From the NCBI GenBank assembly GCA_036734945.1, contig DAIMXP010000006.1, forward strand, positions 1 to 64,000: 64,000 nucleotides of DNA. The letters run 5' to 3'. The stretch comes from UBA4733 sp036734945 (GTDB lineage: Bacteria; Chloroflexota; UBA4733). The stretch's first letter is position 1; each line of letters opens with the position of its first letter. Shown here piece after piece: positions 35,347 to 43,992 of the stretch. The notes below the pieces were generated by a model, which was not told the origin of the DNA, did no database searches, and worked only from the letters and a program-made list of their open reading frames with translations. Position numbers and translations under genes: made by a program.

Positions 35347-36729
35347 ATGCTTCATCAAACGACAACCTCTGCGCAACTCCAGTCGCTCCTTGCCTCTGTC
35401 GACACCTTGCGCGAGGAGATGATCGACTTCCACCGCGCCATCGTGCGCTTTGCTACGGTGAATACCGGCGTGATGCCCACCGGCAACGAGACGCCGTGTT
35501 GCCAGTACATCCAGGCGCGGCTGGCGAGCGAGGGTATCCGCGGGGAGATCACCGAGTCGGCGCCGGGGCGCGGCAACCTGATCGCCCGCTTGCCGGGCGC
35601 CGGCGGCGCCAGCCTGCTCTTGATGAGCCACCTCGACGTGGTGCCGGTGGAAGATGCGAGCGTCTGGCACTACCCGCCTTTTGACGCGGAAGTAAGCGAC
35701 GGCAAGATCTGGGGGCGCGGCAGCGACGACTGTAAGGCGGTGACGACTGCCGCCTACTTTGCCACCGTGCTGCTGAAGCGGCACGGCATTCCCCTGCGGG
35801 GCGACCTCATCTTTTCGGCCACCGCCGACGAGGAATCCGGCGGCAACTACGGCTACGGCTGGCTGGCCGAGCACGCACCGGACACGATACGCGCCACCTA
35901 CGCCCTCAACGAGGGCGGCGGCATGCCGCTGCTCAGCCAATCCGGCCTGCTCTGCGGCCTCTCGCTCGGCGAGAAGGGCCGCTACGAGGTGACGCTGACG
36001 ATCAGCGGGCGCAGCGCCCACGCCTCCCAACCCTGGCTGGCCGACAATGCGCTGCTGAAAGCCAGTCGCGTCATCGCCGCCATCGCCGCCTACGAGCCGG
36101 TGATCGACGTCAGCCACCCGATCTTCGACGCGCTCGACCTGATGCTGCCGGGCCTGGCCCGACCGACCACGGCAACCCTGGAGCAGACCCTGGCGACGGT
36201 CGCCGCGCAGGATGCCGGCACCGCCAGCCTGCTGCGGGCGCTCTCCCGCATGACCATCACGCCGACGATGCTGCATGCCGGCGTGAAGTCCAACAGCATC
36301 CCGGCAGCCGCCGTCTTGAAGTGCGACGCGCGCACCCTGCCCGGCCAGGATGCCGCCGACGTGCAACGGGAAGTAGAACGCCTGGTTACCGGGATCGACG
36401 GCGTGAGCGTGGCCGTGGAGGTCTGGGCACGGGCGACCCAATCGCCCTTCGACACACCCTTTACCCGCGTGTTGCAACGCTCGCTGGCGCTCGCCACTGG
36501 CCGCGACGACGTGGCGCTGGCGCCGACGACGACGGCCGGCTTCACCGATTCGCAGTACGTGCGCCCGCTGGGTACCCAGGCTTACGGCTTCGCGCCGATC
36601 CACCCGGCCGGCGCCCGCATCCGCAGTGGCGTCCACGGCATCAACGAGTTCGTGGAGATCGACACGCTCATCACCCGCACCAAAGCCTACCTGGCGGCGG
36701 CATACCTGACACTGGTAGAGGGAGTGTGA
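35347..36729 (+). CDS. M20-family metallopeptidase (ArgE/DapE type)
   Basis: 460 residues from ATG 35347. Motifs of dizinc M20 peptidases are all present: LLLMSHLDVVPVE (His and Asp), WGRGSDDCKA (bridging Asp), TADEESGGNYGY (catalytic Glu and ligand), and the dimerisation domain with GRSAHASQPW. The C-terminal zinc His is in PIHPAGARIRSGVHGINEF. It probably hydrolyses a dipeptide or N-acyl amino acid in the cytosol. No signal peptide. It stands alone, followed by a stem-loop. Confidence 0.92.
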   Translation: MLHQTTTSAQLQSLLASVDTLREEMIDFHRAIVRFATVNTGVMPTGNETPCCQYIQARLASEGIRGEITESAPGRGNLIARLPGAGGASLLLMSHLDVVPVEDASVWHYPPFDAEVSDGKIWGRGSDDCKAVTTAAYFATVLLKRHGIPLRGDLIFSATADEESGGNYGYGWLAEHAPDTIRATYALNEGGGMPLLSQSGLLCGLSLGEKGRYEVTLTISGRSAHASQPWLADNALLKASRVIAAIAAYEPVIDVSHPIFDALDLMLPGLARPTTATLEQTLATVAAQDAGTASLLRALSRMTITPTMLHAGVKSNSIPAAAVLKCDARTLPGQDAADVQREVERLVTGIDGVSVAVEVWARATQSPFDTPFTRVLQRSLALATGRDDVALAPTTTAGFTDSQYVRPLGTQAYGFAPIHPAGARIRSGVHGINEFVEIDTLITRTKAYLAAAYLTLVEGV

Positions 36730-36758
36730 GGGCAGTGCTGCGACGCGTTCCCCACCGG

Positions 36759-36779
36759 TATCGTCCTCTCAGGACGATA
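36759..36779. terminator. Stem-loop after the M20 gene
   Basis: TATCGTCCT (36759-36767) and AGGACGATA (36771-36779) form a perfect 9-bp stem with a CTC loop, 30 bases after the M20 stop. No run of T follows, so it is only terminator-like. Confidence 0.4.
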
Positions 36780-36829
36780 GGGTATCGTGTTTGGTCAGGT
36801 ATCGTTCACTTGTCTCCAGAGGTCAATCA

Positions 36830-37026
36830 GTGACTACAGCGACAGAACCAACCGTCATCGTGTCGATTCGTGTCCCGCATCGCTTCGAGACGAACTGGAC
36901 GCCATCGTAAAGGCCACCGGGCACAACTGCGACGACCTGACACAGGAGGCTCTGCGCCGCTTTGTGGATGTCGAGAAGCGGCAGGTGGCTGTGATTGAAG
37001 AGCGCATACGCCAGGCCGGCTGCACG
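36830..37026 (+). pseudogene. Frameshifted, truncated ribbon-helix-helix antitoxin
   Basis: From a GTG behind AGAGG the frame reads VIVSIRVPHRF, an RHH strand. After about 36887 the continuation is in another frame (DELDAIVKATGHNCDDLTQE, then EALRRFVDVEKRQVAVIEER). A lost C (CTTCCGAG to CTTCGAG) would explain this. At about 37026 the gene is cut, and the antisense of an esterase fragment begins. No toxin gene remains. Confidence 0.7.
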
Positions 37027-37029
37027 CTC

Positions 37030-37392
37030 GCCAGGGGAAGCGGCATGGAACCGGCGAACGGCGCGATTACGGCGATACGCTCGCTCAGTTCGAGCGCCAG
37101 CCGGTGGCACATGACGCCGCCATTGGAGAGGCCGGTGACCGCCACCTGCGCCACGGCAACCGGATACGCACCGATCAGGCGATCAAGGAGCGCGCCGACG
37201 AAGGCCACGTCGTCCACGCCATCCAGCTCGGCTGGCGAGTTGCCGCGGCCGTCGTTCCAACTGCGCTGGTAGCCCTCGGGGTAGGCGACGATGAAGCCCT
37301 GCTGATCGGCAACGGCGTCGAGTCGCGTCCAACGGCGAATATCCGCGCCAGTGATCTGGCGGCCGTGCAGCACGAGTAGCGGAGGGGTTGAC
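37030..37392 (-). pseudogene. Internal fragment of a PHB-depolymerase (LpqC-like) esterase
   Basis: The minus strand encodes PLLVLHGRQITGADIRRWTR, DQQGFIVAYPEGYQRSWNDG, DVAFVGALLDRL and the nucleophile motif TGLSNGGVMCHRLA. These belong to the alpha/beta-hydrolase family of poly(3-hydroxybutyrate) depolymerases. Both the N-terminus and the C-terminal part with the catalytic Asp and His are absent, so it is a relic of about 120 codons. It is joined head-on to the antitoxin remnant. Confidence 0.8.
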
Positions 37393-37421
37393 GTGCTGTC
37401 AAGGGCGATGACCGAACGGCG

Positions 37422-37451
37422 TTGACAAATGTCAACACCGCCGTCTACAAT
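37422..37451 (+). promoter_or_regulatory. Strong promoter overlapped by a TTGACA/TGTCAA palindrome
   Basis: TTGACA (37422-37427) is an exact -35 box, and TACAAT (37446-37451) is a five-of-six -10 box after 18 bases. The -35 box is also the left arm of the palindrome TTGACAAATGTCAA (37422-37435). Transcription would start about 37458, the A of the ATG, giving a leaderless mRNA. A repressor on the palindrome would block the polymerase. Confidence 0.7.
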
Positions 37452-37457
37452 GGCACG

Positions 37458-37700
37458 ATGGCAAGGCGGCGTCATCCGAAAAAAGAGGTTGAAAACGCGC
37501 TGCGCTACGCCGAGGAGACAGGATGGATGGTCGAAACCACAGTGTCCGGCCATCGATGGGGAGTCACTCGCTGTGGCTCGGGTTGCTCCGTATCCGTTTG
37601 GTCGACCCCTGCGAATCCCGGCAATCACGGCAAGGACGTCCGGCGAGCGGTTGATCGCTGCCCCCATCGGTATGAGGAGGATAACGATGCCGGTGCATGA
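37458..37700 (+). CDS. Uncharacterised 80-residue protein, first gene of a regulated pair
   Basis: It starts exactly where the promoter above would initiate. The sequence is basic at the N-terminus (ARRRHPKKEVENALRYAEE), followed by GWMVETTVSGHRWGVTRC, a CGSGCSVSVWSTP segment and NPGNHGKDVRRAVDRCPH. The compact HicA-like size, the glycine-histidine turn and two cysteine pairs suggest a small alpha/beta protein. I recall this family next to a helix-turn-helix gene but know of no assigned function. A toxin role is plausible, by analogy only. The next gene overlaps it by 14 bases. Confidence 0.75.
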   Translation: MARRRHPKKEVENALRYAEETGWMVETTVSGHRWGVTRCGSGCSVSVWSTPANPGNHGKDVRRAVDRCPHRYEEDNDAGA

Positions 37701-38217
37701 GTTCGCCCTGGTGATCTCCGGTAGCGTGCAAGTTGATGAGACGATCAATGCGCTCTATGCTGCGGGTTGCGATGACGCGACGTTCGGAGCGGTGAATGGG
37801 GTTAACTACGGCGAGTTTCATCGGGAGGCGCTGTCGTTGACAGCGGCAGTCGTCTCAGCGGTCGAGACAGTAGAGGCTGTTCCCGGTTTGCGCGTGTTGC
37901 GGGTCGAACCGGACGAGCTGGTGTCGGCGTCAGAGATCGCCGAACGCCTCGCCAGGACGCGGGAGAGCGTGCGTCTCTTGATTTCCGGCGAACGTGGGCC
38001 CGGCAGCTTCCCGGCGCCGGTATCCCACCTCCGGGTGCGCCATCGCTTGTGGCGCTGGTCAGAGGTGGCCGTGTGGTCCCAACAGGCATCGCCTGAAGAG
38101 ACCGCGCAAGCCGAGGCGCTCGCCGCCTTGAACGCGGCGCTCGACTTGCGCAACCGCTCTGCGACGCTGCCAGCGGAACAACGGCGGCTGGTAACGGCGC
38201 TTGCCCGGTCAGCTTGA
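37687..38217 (+). CDS. Helix-turn-helix protein, second gene of the pair
   Basis: 176 residues, start behind GAGGAGG. The N-terminal 75 residues are a small alpha/beta domain (FALVISGSVQVDETINALY). Residues 80-130 contain a MerR/excisionase-like helix-turn-helix: LVSASEIAERLARTRESVRL, then the wing GPGSFPAPVSHLRVRHRLWRW. The last part is helical. It is the likely repressor of the palindromic promoter and, if the first gene is a toxin, its antitoxin. This is inference from layout. Confidence 0.8.
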   Translation: MPVHEFALVISGSVQVDETINALYAAGCDDATFGAVNGVNYGEFHREALSLTAAVVSAVETVEAVPGLRVLRVEPDELVSASEIAERLARTRESVRLLISGERGPGSFPAPVSHLRVRHRLWRWSEVAVWSQQASPEETAQAEALAALNAALDLRNRSATLPAEQRRLVTALARSA

Positions 38218-38340
38218 ACTCATCTCCTGAACATGGCGCCGAGGTTGGCGGTATCGGCATTTGATCTCTCCGGCCTACCATGGCTTAATCGGAACGGAGA
38301 GCCGGTTCGACGCCGCAGAGTACAGAGAAGGAGCAGCGCA

Positions 38341-39303
38341 ATGTCCGTAGGAAGCGCCGAAGGAACCAGGGTCGTCCTGGTGAGCAACGTCAACGGGGAA
38401 GAGCAGCGTGCGCAGGTTCGCGCCGCTGCTCCCGACGCCGATTGCCGGTTCTGCGCCAGCAGGGATGAACTGGAAGCCCAGGTCCAGGGCGCCGAGGTCA
38501 TCGCGGGCTCCATCGGGGCCGCCACCCTGGCACGCGCCGCCAAGCTGCGCTGGCTGCATAGCTGGGGGGCCGGCGTCGATGGACAGATGTTCCCGGAGCT
38601 CGTGGCCAGCCCCGTGCAGGTGACCTGCTCCAAGAGCAACGGCGCCGTTCCCCTGGCCGAGCACGCAATACTGCTGATGCTGCTCCTCAATCGCGATGCC
38701 CGCCGCTGGCTTCGGGACCAGGAGGAGCGACGCTGGGACCATTTCGAGCACGGCGAGCTCAACGGGCTCACCTGCGGCATCATTGGTCTCGGCTACTCCG
38801 GGCAGGACCTCGCCGAGAAGGCAAAAGCCTTTCACATGCGCGTACTCGGCCTGCGCCGTCAGGCCCAGCCGACGCCGTTCGTCGACGAGGTCTTTCCACG
38901 CGAGCGGCTGCACGACCTCCTCCGGCAGTCCGACTTTGTGGTCGTGACGGCGCCCAAGACGCCGGAGACCATCGGCATGCTGGGAGAAGCCGAGTTCCGG
39001 GCGATGAAGCCGAGCGCCTACTACATCTGCTTCTCCCGTGGCGGCATCGCCGACGACGCGGTACTGCTGCGGGCGCTGCAGGAGCGCTGGATTGCGGGCG
39101 CCGGACTGGACGCGCATGGGCAGGAGCCGCTGCCGGCGGATAGTCCGTTTTGGACGGCGCCCAACACCATCATCACGCCGCACAACGGCGCGAGCACCGC
39201 CGCCACGCGCCGCCGTGGCGTGGAGATCTTCATCGACAACCTGCGGCGCTACATGGTAGGGGAACCACTGCGCAACGTGGTGGACAAGGAGACCGGGTAC
39301 TGA
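38341..39303 (+). CDS. D-2-hydroxyacid dehydrogenase family protein
   Basis: 320 residues, ATG 38341 with AAGGAG upstream. The NAD-binding motif is GIIGLGYSGQDLAEKAKAF. The catalytic Arg lies in CFSRGGI, the Glu in HGQEPLPAD and the His in ITPHNGAS, as in the D-isomer dehydrogenase family. It should interconvert a 2-oxoacid and a D-2-hydroxyacid, cytoplasmic. The cluster with a lost sugar permease downstream suggests it was once part of a sugar-acid locus. Confidence 0.92.
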   Translation: MSVGSAEGTRVVLVSNVNGEEQRAQVRAAAPDADCRFCASRDELEAQVQGAEVIAGSIGAATLARAAKLRWLHSWGAGVDGQMFPELVASPVQVTCSKSNGAVPLAEHAILLMLLLNRDARRWLRDQEERRWDHFEHGELNGLTCGIIGLGYSGQDLAEKAKAFHMRVLGLRRQAQPTPFVDEVFPRERLHDLLRQSDFVVVTAPKTPETIGMLGEAEFRAMKPSAYYICFSRGGIADDAVLLRALQERWIAGAGLDAHGQEPLPADSPFWTAPNTIITPHNGASTAATRRRGVEIFIDNLRRYMVGEPLRNVVDKETGY

Positions 39304-39460
39304 ATTGCCCAGGGGCACGCTTTCGTCCGCACATTGCTCCGCGCGGCTGCGGCGACTGCGCCGACTACGGCGAGCGTAGCAGCATTGCCACGCGTGCCCC
39401 TCGGCACCCTCGCTACAATGGTACTACAGCCGAGGGCAATGGCCGAACTGCCACAATCCT

Positions 39461-39726
39461 TGCGCCCTGCTGGTGGCGCTGCTGGTCAACCAGCGCCTGC
39501 ACGCTACCAACGTCTTCCGAACCGTGTTCTTTCTGCCCCACCTCACACCGGTGGTCGCCAGCATCTACGTCTGGACCTGGCTGCTCAACCCCAGCTTCGG
39601 CCTGGTGAACGAGATCATCTATCGCGTGTCTCACTTACAGGGACCGGGCTGGTTCGGTGATACCACCTGGGCGATCCCGTCGCTGGTGCTGGTGGCGCTG
39701 TGGGGCGCCATCGGCGTCAGCGACAG
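39461..39726 (+). pseudogene. Internal fragment of a sugar ABC transporter permease
   Basis: The frame encodes ALLVALLVNQRLHATNVFRT, VFFLPHLTPVVASIYVWTWL, LNPSFGLVNEIIY and PGWFGDTTWAIPSLVLVALW. This is the region of MalF/UgpA-type permeases between the second and fourth helices. The N-terminus is absent and the expected continuation (EAA loop) is lost after WGAIG. The remainder of 39304-39908 has no gene. Confidence 0.75.
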
Positions 39727-39891
39727 GAGGGTATCACGCTGCTTTGTCCTTCCCCGCCATCTTCATTGCTCCACTATATTTCAGGGTTTCCCTGTCTCAC
39801 CCCATCCTGACAGATAGGAGGATTGGGTCTTTGAAGCAGGGGAGCGCGGCATTTTGTTTCAATGTCGCAGGAGAGAATGGACGGGCTAAAA

Positions 39892-39910
39892 ACTTACTGT
39901 CATGGTAAGT
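39892..39910 (+). promoter_or_regulatory. Inverted repeat ahead of abiEi
   Basis: ACTTAC (39892-39897) pairs with GTAAGT (39905-39910) across seven bases and surrounds a -10-like TACTGT (39895-39900). AbiEi antitoxins are known to repress their own operon by binding inverted repeats, so this is a fitting operator. The start codon lies inside or just after it. Confidence 0.5.
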
Positions 39911-40631
39911 GTTGTGCATGCAACACTATGGCGATCAGGTTGGACTGCGCCTGCTTCGTACGCTGGCGCAGGGGCGCGGCCAGCTTGTTACTGCTGAGGA
40001 CGCCGTGGCGGTGGGAAGCGACGTGGGCGTTTCCCGTGCCCACGTCTACAAGTTACTCAGCGAGATGGCCGGCACGGGCCTCATTCGTCGGCTGAAGGGG
40101 GGACTCTACGCCATCGAGGCCCCGCTAGGCGGACGCGGCGCTCCGCACGACTTCGCAATAGCCACCCATCTTGCCCGACCGTCCGCGATCAGCCATTGGT
40201 CGGCATTGCACCACTGGGGACTCATGGACCAGGTTCCCCTGCGCACGGTGACCGCGTCGACCACACGGCGAGTACCCGCTCATACGGAAAGGCCGAGCCA
40301 GGCCGGATGGATCATCGACGGGATTACGTACCGGTTCGTGCGAATCCCGGAGCAGCACATGTTCGGCATCGTCGACGTTTGGGTGGACAGTGAGACACGA
40401 GTGCCTTTCTTTGACCGAGAGCGGACGATACTCGATGCCTTCTTGCAAACACGCGCCTTCGGCCGGGGCCACCTAGGAGAGATGCTCGTGGCCGCGCACC
40501 ACGACGCCCTCGATCAAGATCGGCTGGCAGGCTATGCGGAAAGGACGGGGCGCGCGATCGTCGTGAGGCGCGTGCGGCAAGCCCTCAGCAAGGCTGGGAA
40601 GTGGGAGCCAGGCGAAGCGGTGGCGGAATAG
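39909..40631 (+). CDS. abiEi: AbiEi-family antitoxin
   Basis: 240 residues from a GTG at 39909; ATG 39918 is an equally good start. The N-terminal winged helix (RAHVYKLLSEMAGTGLIRRL, then KGGLYAIEAP) binds DNA. The C-terminal domain (AISHWSALHHWGL, then DRERTILDAFLQ) is the AbiEi antitoxin domain. In type IV toxin-antitoxin systems it opposes AbiEii without binding it. The toxin gene starts at the base after the stop. AbiE causes abortive infection in lactococci and other hosts. Confidence 0.88.
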   Translation: MLCMQHYGDQVGLRLLRTLAQGRGQLVTAEDAVAVGSDVGVSRAHVYKLLSEMAGTGLIRRLKGGLYAIEAPLGGRGAPHDFAIATHLARPSAISHWSALHHWGLMDQVPLRTVTASTTRRVPAHTERPSQAGWIIDGITYRFVRIPEQHMFGIVDVWVDSETRVPFFDRERTILDAFLQTRAFGRGHLGEMLVAAHHDALDQDRLAGYAERTGRAIVVRRVRQALSKAGKWEPGEAVAE

Positions 40632-41513
40632 ATGCCTGAAGTCATGCGCCCATTCCGGGTGCGCGTCGCCACTGTCGTGCGTCGCGACGGTGTCTTGCAC
40701 ACGGCCGTGCTCAAGGACTACGCGCTGAGCTACATCCTGGCCGGCATCGCCGCCGTGCCGGAACTGGCGCGGAGCTTGGCTTTCAAAGGAGGAACCGCAC
40801 TCCGGAAGTGCTTTTTCTCCACCTACCGCTACTCGGAAGATCTCGATTTCACAGCAATCCCGCCAACGTGGACCGCGTCCAATCTCGAGACTGCGTTGCG
40901 CGAGGCATGTGCGCAGACCGAAGAACTGACGAGACCCTACGGCGCCTTTACGTTTACGCCGGAATTGGTGCAACATCGGCGAGACCATCCGCAGCAGCAG
41001 CAGAACTTCAAGATCGCCGTCCACTTCCCGACCGGCGCTGTGGACTCCATCAAGGTGGAAATCACGCAAGAGGAGCCAATCGTGCTCTCCCTACGATCGT
41101 TGCCGTTACTGCACAACTTTGAAGATGAGCAGCTCAGCGCTGAGCTGGTGTGCTACGACATTGCTGAGATCGTGATCGAAAAGCTCCGTGCATTCCTGCA
41201 AGTGCGCGCCATGCTCGAACGGCGTGCGTGGACGAACCGGGCGCGCGATCTCTACGACCTCTGGTACCTGCACCGCCAAGGAGACTTCCCTATCGACTGG
41301 GCGCTGATTCGCCAACACCTACCGGACAAAGCCGCAGCGCGGGGAGTTACCTTTGCGGGCCCCGACGACTTCCGGGATCCTCGTGTGCTGGCCGCGTACG
41401 CCGAGCAATGGGATGGACTTCTTGGGGTAGTGATCCCGCAGCGTCCCTCGTTCGAGGAGGCGCGGGCAGAGCTCGACGCGGTGCTTCGGGAAGTCTTTCG
41501 TGACCCGGACTGA
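40632..41513 (+). CDS. abiEii: AbiEii-family nucleotidyltransferase toxin
   Basis: 293 residues. The nucleotidyltransferase motif is seen as FKGGTALRKCFFSTYRYSED followed by LDF (the GG...SEDLDF pattern that binds metal and nucleotide). Later motifs are KVEITQEEP and RARDLYDLWYLH, all characteristic of AbiEii. The homologous toxins inhibit growth by acting on RNA with a nucleotide donor. Directly abuts abiEi, and the restriction-modification genes follow. Confidence 0.92.
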   Translation: MPEVMRPFRVRVATVVRRDGVLHTAVLKDYALSYILAGIAAVPELARSLAFKGGTALRKCFFSTYRYSEDLDFTAIPPTWTASNLETALREACAQTEELTRPYGAFTFTPELVQHRRDHPQQQQNFKIAVHFPTGAVDSIKVEITQEEPIVLSLRSLPLLHNFEDEQLSAELVCYDIAEIVIEKLRAFLQVRAMLERRAWTNRARDLYDLWYLHRQGDFPIDWALIRQHLPDKAAARGVTFAGPDDFRDPRVLAAYAEQWDGLLGVVIPQRPSFEEARAELDAVLREVFRDPD

Positions 41514-41543
41514 CATTGCGCCGGGGAGCGGGAAGGAAATGCT

Positions 41544-41696
41544 ATGGTTACGCAAGAGACCCTTCAGTTCGCCCGGACGGCGGCGAACGACTTGCGGCAG
41601 CGAGGCGACCATGAGCACGTGGCGGCGATCGACGCGCTGGTCGCAGAAGGCCGGAGCCGGGTGTTGATGGTGACAGATGCACTACGTTCCAAATGA
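41544..41696 (+). CDS. 50-residue protein coupled to hsdM
   Basis: ATG 41544 is preceded by GGAAGGAA. The frame ends in ATGA shared with the hsdM start, so it is almost certainly translated. The product is a single helical unit (TLQFARTAANDLRQRGDHEH, then AAIDALVAEGRSRVLMVTDAL) without a known domain. It is too short for most gene callers. It may regulate the methylase or be a fragment of a longer leader protein. Confidence 0.65.
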   Translation: MVTQETLQFARTAANDLRQRGDHEHVAAIDALVAEGRSRVLMVTDALRSK

Positions 41697-43992
41697 GTAA
41701 GCTCACCCTCCCTCAGCTCGAGCGCCACCTGTTCGCTGCCGCCGACATCTTGCGCGGCAAGATGGATGCTTCGGAGTTCAAGGAATACATCTTCGGCATG
41801 CTCTTCCTCAAGCGCTGCTCCGACGTGTTCGACGCACGACGCGAGCAGGTCGTCGCCGCCAACGTAGCGCGCGGCCGGACGGTACGGGAAGTCGAGCAGC
41901 GGGCGGAATCCACCGCCTATTACGCCGACACCTTCTTTGTCCCCGAGGCCGCGCGCTGGGAGCACCTGCTGAAAGAGGTACACGACGATGTCGGCAACGG
42001 ACTGAACAAGGCGCTCGGCGCGTTGGAGGCGGATAACGCCGCGCTGGATGGCGTGCTGGGCCATATCGACTTCAACCGGCGCGTGGGCCGGACGCGCATC
42101 CCCGACCAGAAGCTGCGCGACCTGATCCGCCACTTCAACCGCTACCGGTTGCGCAACGACGACTTCGAGTTCCCCGACCTGCTTGGCGCCGCCTACGAGT
42201 TTCTGATCGGCCAGTTTGCTGACTCCGCCGGCAAGAAGGGCGGCGAGTTCTACACGCCGCGCGATGTGGTGCGCCTGATGGTGCGACTGCTGCAGCCGGC
42301 CGCCGGCATGCGCATCTACGACCCCTGCGCCGGCTCCGGCGGGATGCTGATCCTCTCCAAGCAGTACGTGGAGGAGCACGGCGGCGAGGGGCGCAACCTG
42401 AGCCTCTTCGGGCAGGACAACAACGGCGGCGTCTGGGCCATCTGCAAAATGAACATGCTGCTGCACGGCATCCCCGACGCCGACATCCAGAACGAGGACT
42501 CGCTGAGCAACCCGCAGCATCTGGAAGGCGGCGAGCTGATGCGCTTCGACCGCGTGATCAGCAATCCGCCCTTCAGCCAGAACTACAGCCGCCAGGAGTT
42601 GCAGTTCCCCGAGCGCTTCCGCTACGGCTACTGTCCGGAGAGCGGCAAGAAGGGCGACCTCATGTTCGCCCAGCATATGCTGGCGGTGCTGCGCAGCAAC
42701 GGCATGCTGGCGACCGTCATGCCGCACGGCGTGCTCTTCCGCAGTGGAGCGGAGAAGGAGATCCGGCGCGGCAAGGTGCTCTTCATCAACGCCGACGCCG
42801 AGTACTACGCCGGCCGCGCGCAGAACGAGCTGCGACCGGAGCACGTCGAGAAGATCGTCTCCACCTTTGCCGCTTTCGCCGACGTCCCGGCTACGCGGCG
42901 GTGGTGAGCCATGCCGACCTGGCCGCTAACGACTGGAACCTCAACATCCGGCGCTACGCCGACAACGCCCCGCCGCCGGAGCCGCAGGATGTACGAGCGC
43001 ACCTGCTAGGCGGCGTTCCCAAAGCGGAAGTTGCAGCCAGGGCCGGCCTGTTCGCCGCGCACGGCCTCAACCCGCATGACCTCTTCGTCGAGCGCGACGC
43101 CGCCTACTTCGACTTTGCGCCATCGCTGATGAAACGCAGCCAGGTTGCGGCCGCCATCGAGGCAAACGCCGGGCTGCGAGGCCGGGAAGGCACGCTGCGC
43201 GACGCCTTTGCCGCCTGGTGGCGCGAGCAGGAAGCCCTGCTGATCCAGCTACCCGAGACGCGCAACCCGATGCTACTGCGCGCCAACCTCCTGGAGTCCT
43301 TCGTCGCCGCGCTGGCCCCGGTCGGCCTGCTGGACCGCTTCAAGGTCAGCGGCGTCATCGCCATCTGGTGGAACGCCGCCCAGTACGACCTCAAGACGCT
43401 GGCCGAGCAAGGCTTCGCCGACCTCGTCGATGGCTGGGTCGCCACCTTGCGCACGGCAATGGACCCCACCGATGGCGACAACACCGGCGCCCGCTTCGAC
43501 CCCACCGGTCACAAGCTAGTGACCAGGCTGCTGCCCGGCTACCTGGATGAACTGACGAATGCCGAAGCGCAGCGCCTGGAGTTAGAAAGCCGCCTCACCG
43601 CCGCCACCAAAGCCGACGCCGAGGACGAGGATGCCGAGACCGACAGCGACGAAGAAACCCTCAGCCCCGAGGCTATCAAAACCCTCAAGCGCGAGATCAC
43701 CGCCGCCCGCAAGACCTTGCAGCGCCTGAAAGCCGACCTCTTGCGCCGCCTGGACGCAGCCCGCGCCGCCCTCAGCGCCGACGATTGCCAGCGCCTGGTG
43801 CTGGACCTAGCCCGCGAAGACCTGACCGGATACCTGGATCGCTACGTCAGCGCGCATCGCCAGCAGGTGATGGAAGCGTTCGAGAACTGGTGGGACAAGT
43901 ACCGGGTGACGCTGCGGGATATTGAGGCGGAGCGGGAGCGAACGGAAGGGCAGCTCGCGAGGTACATTGCTGGACTTGGCTATGGACAATAG
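41693..43992 (+). pseudogene. hsdM: Type I restriction-modification methylase (hsdM) with internal deletion and frameshift
   Basis: The N-terminal HsdM domain, YEFLIGQFADSAGKKGGEFY with TPRDVV, the SAM motif YDPCAGSGGM and the catalytic NPPF are intact. After HGVLFRSGAEKEIRRG the sequence jumps to KVLFINADAEYYAGR. The usual block with IEDDLLEAVIGLPPNLFYGTG (shown in part, from family knowledge) is absent, about 40 residues in frame. CGGCGCGGC at the junction would be a direct repeat at both ends of the lost segment. A second lesion at about 42890 (CCCGGCTAC, one G short of CCCGGGCTAC) ends the frame. The true continuation, YAAVVSHADLAANDWNLNI, runs on to the stop at 43990. HsdM is needed for both methylation and cleavage, so the locus is probably silent if the lesions are real. 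Confidence 0.88.

Noticed and set aside
38341..39303. Operon with the sugar permease as a live uptake system
   Set aside because: Only an internal piece of one permease survives, with no binding protein or ATPase.
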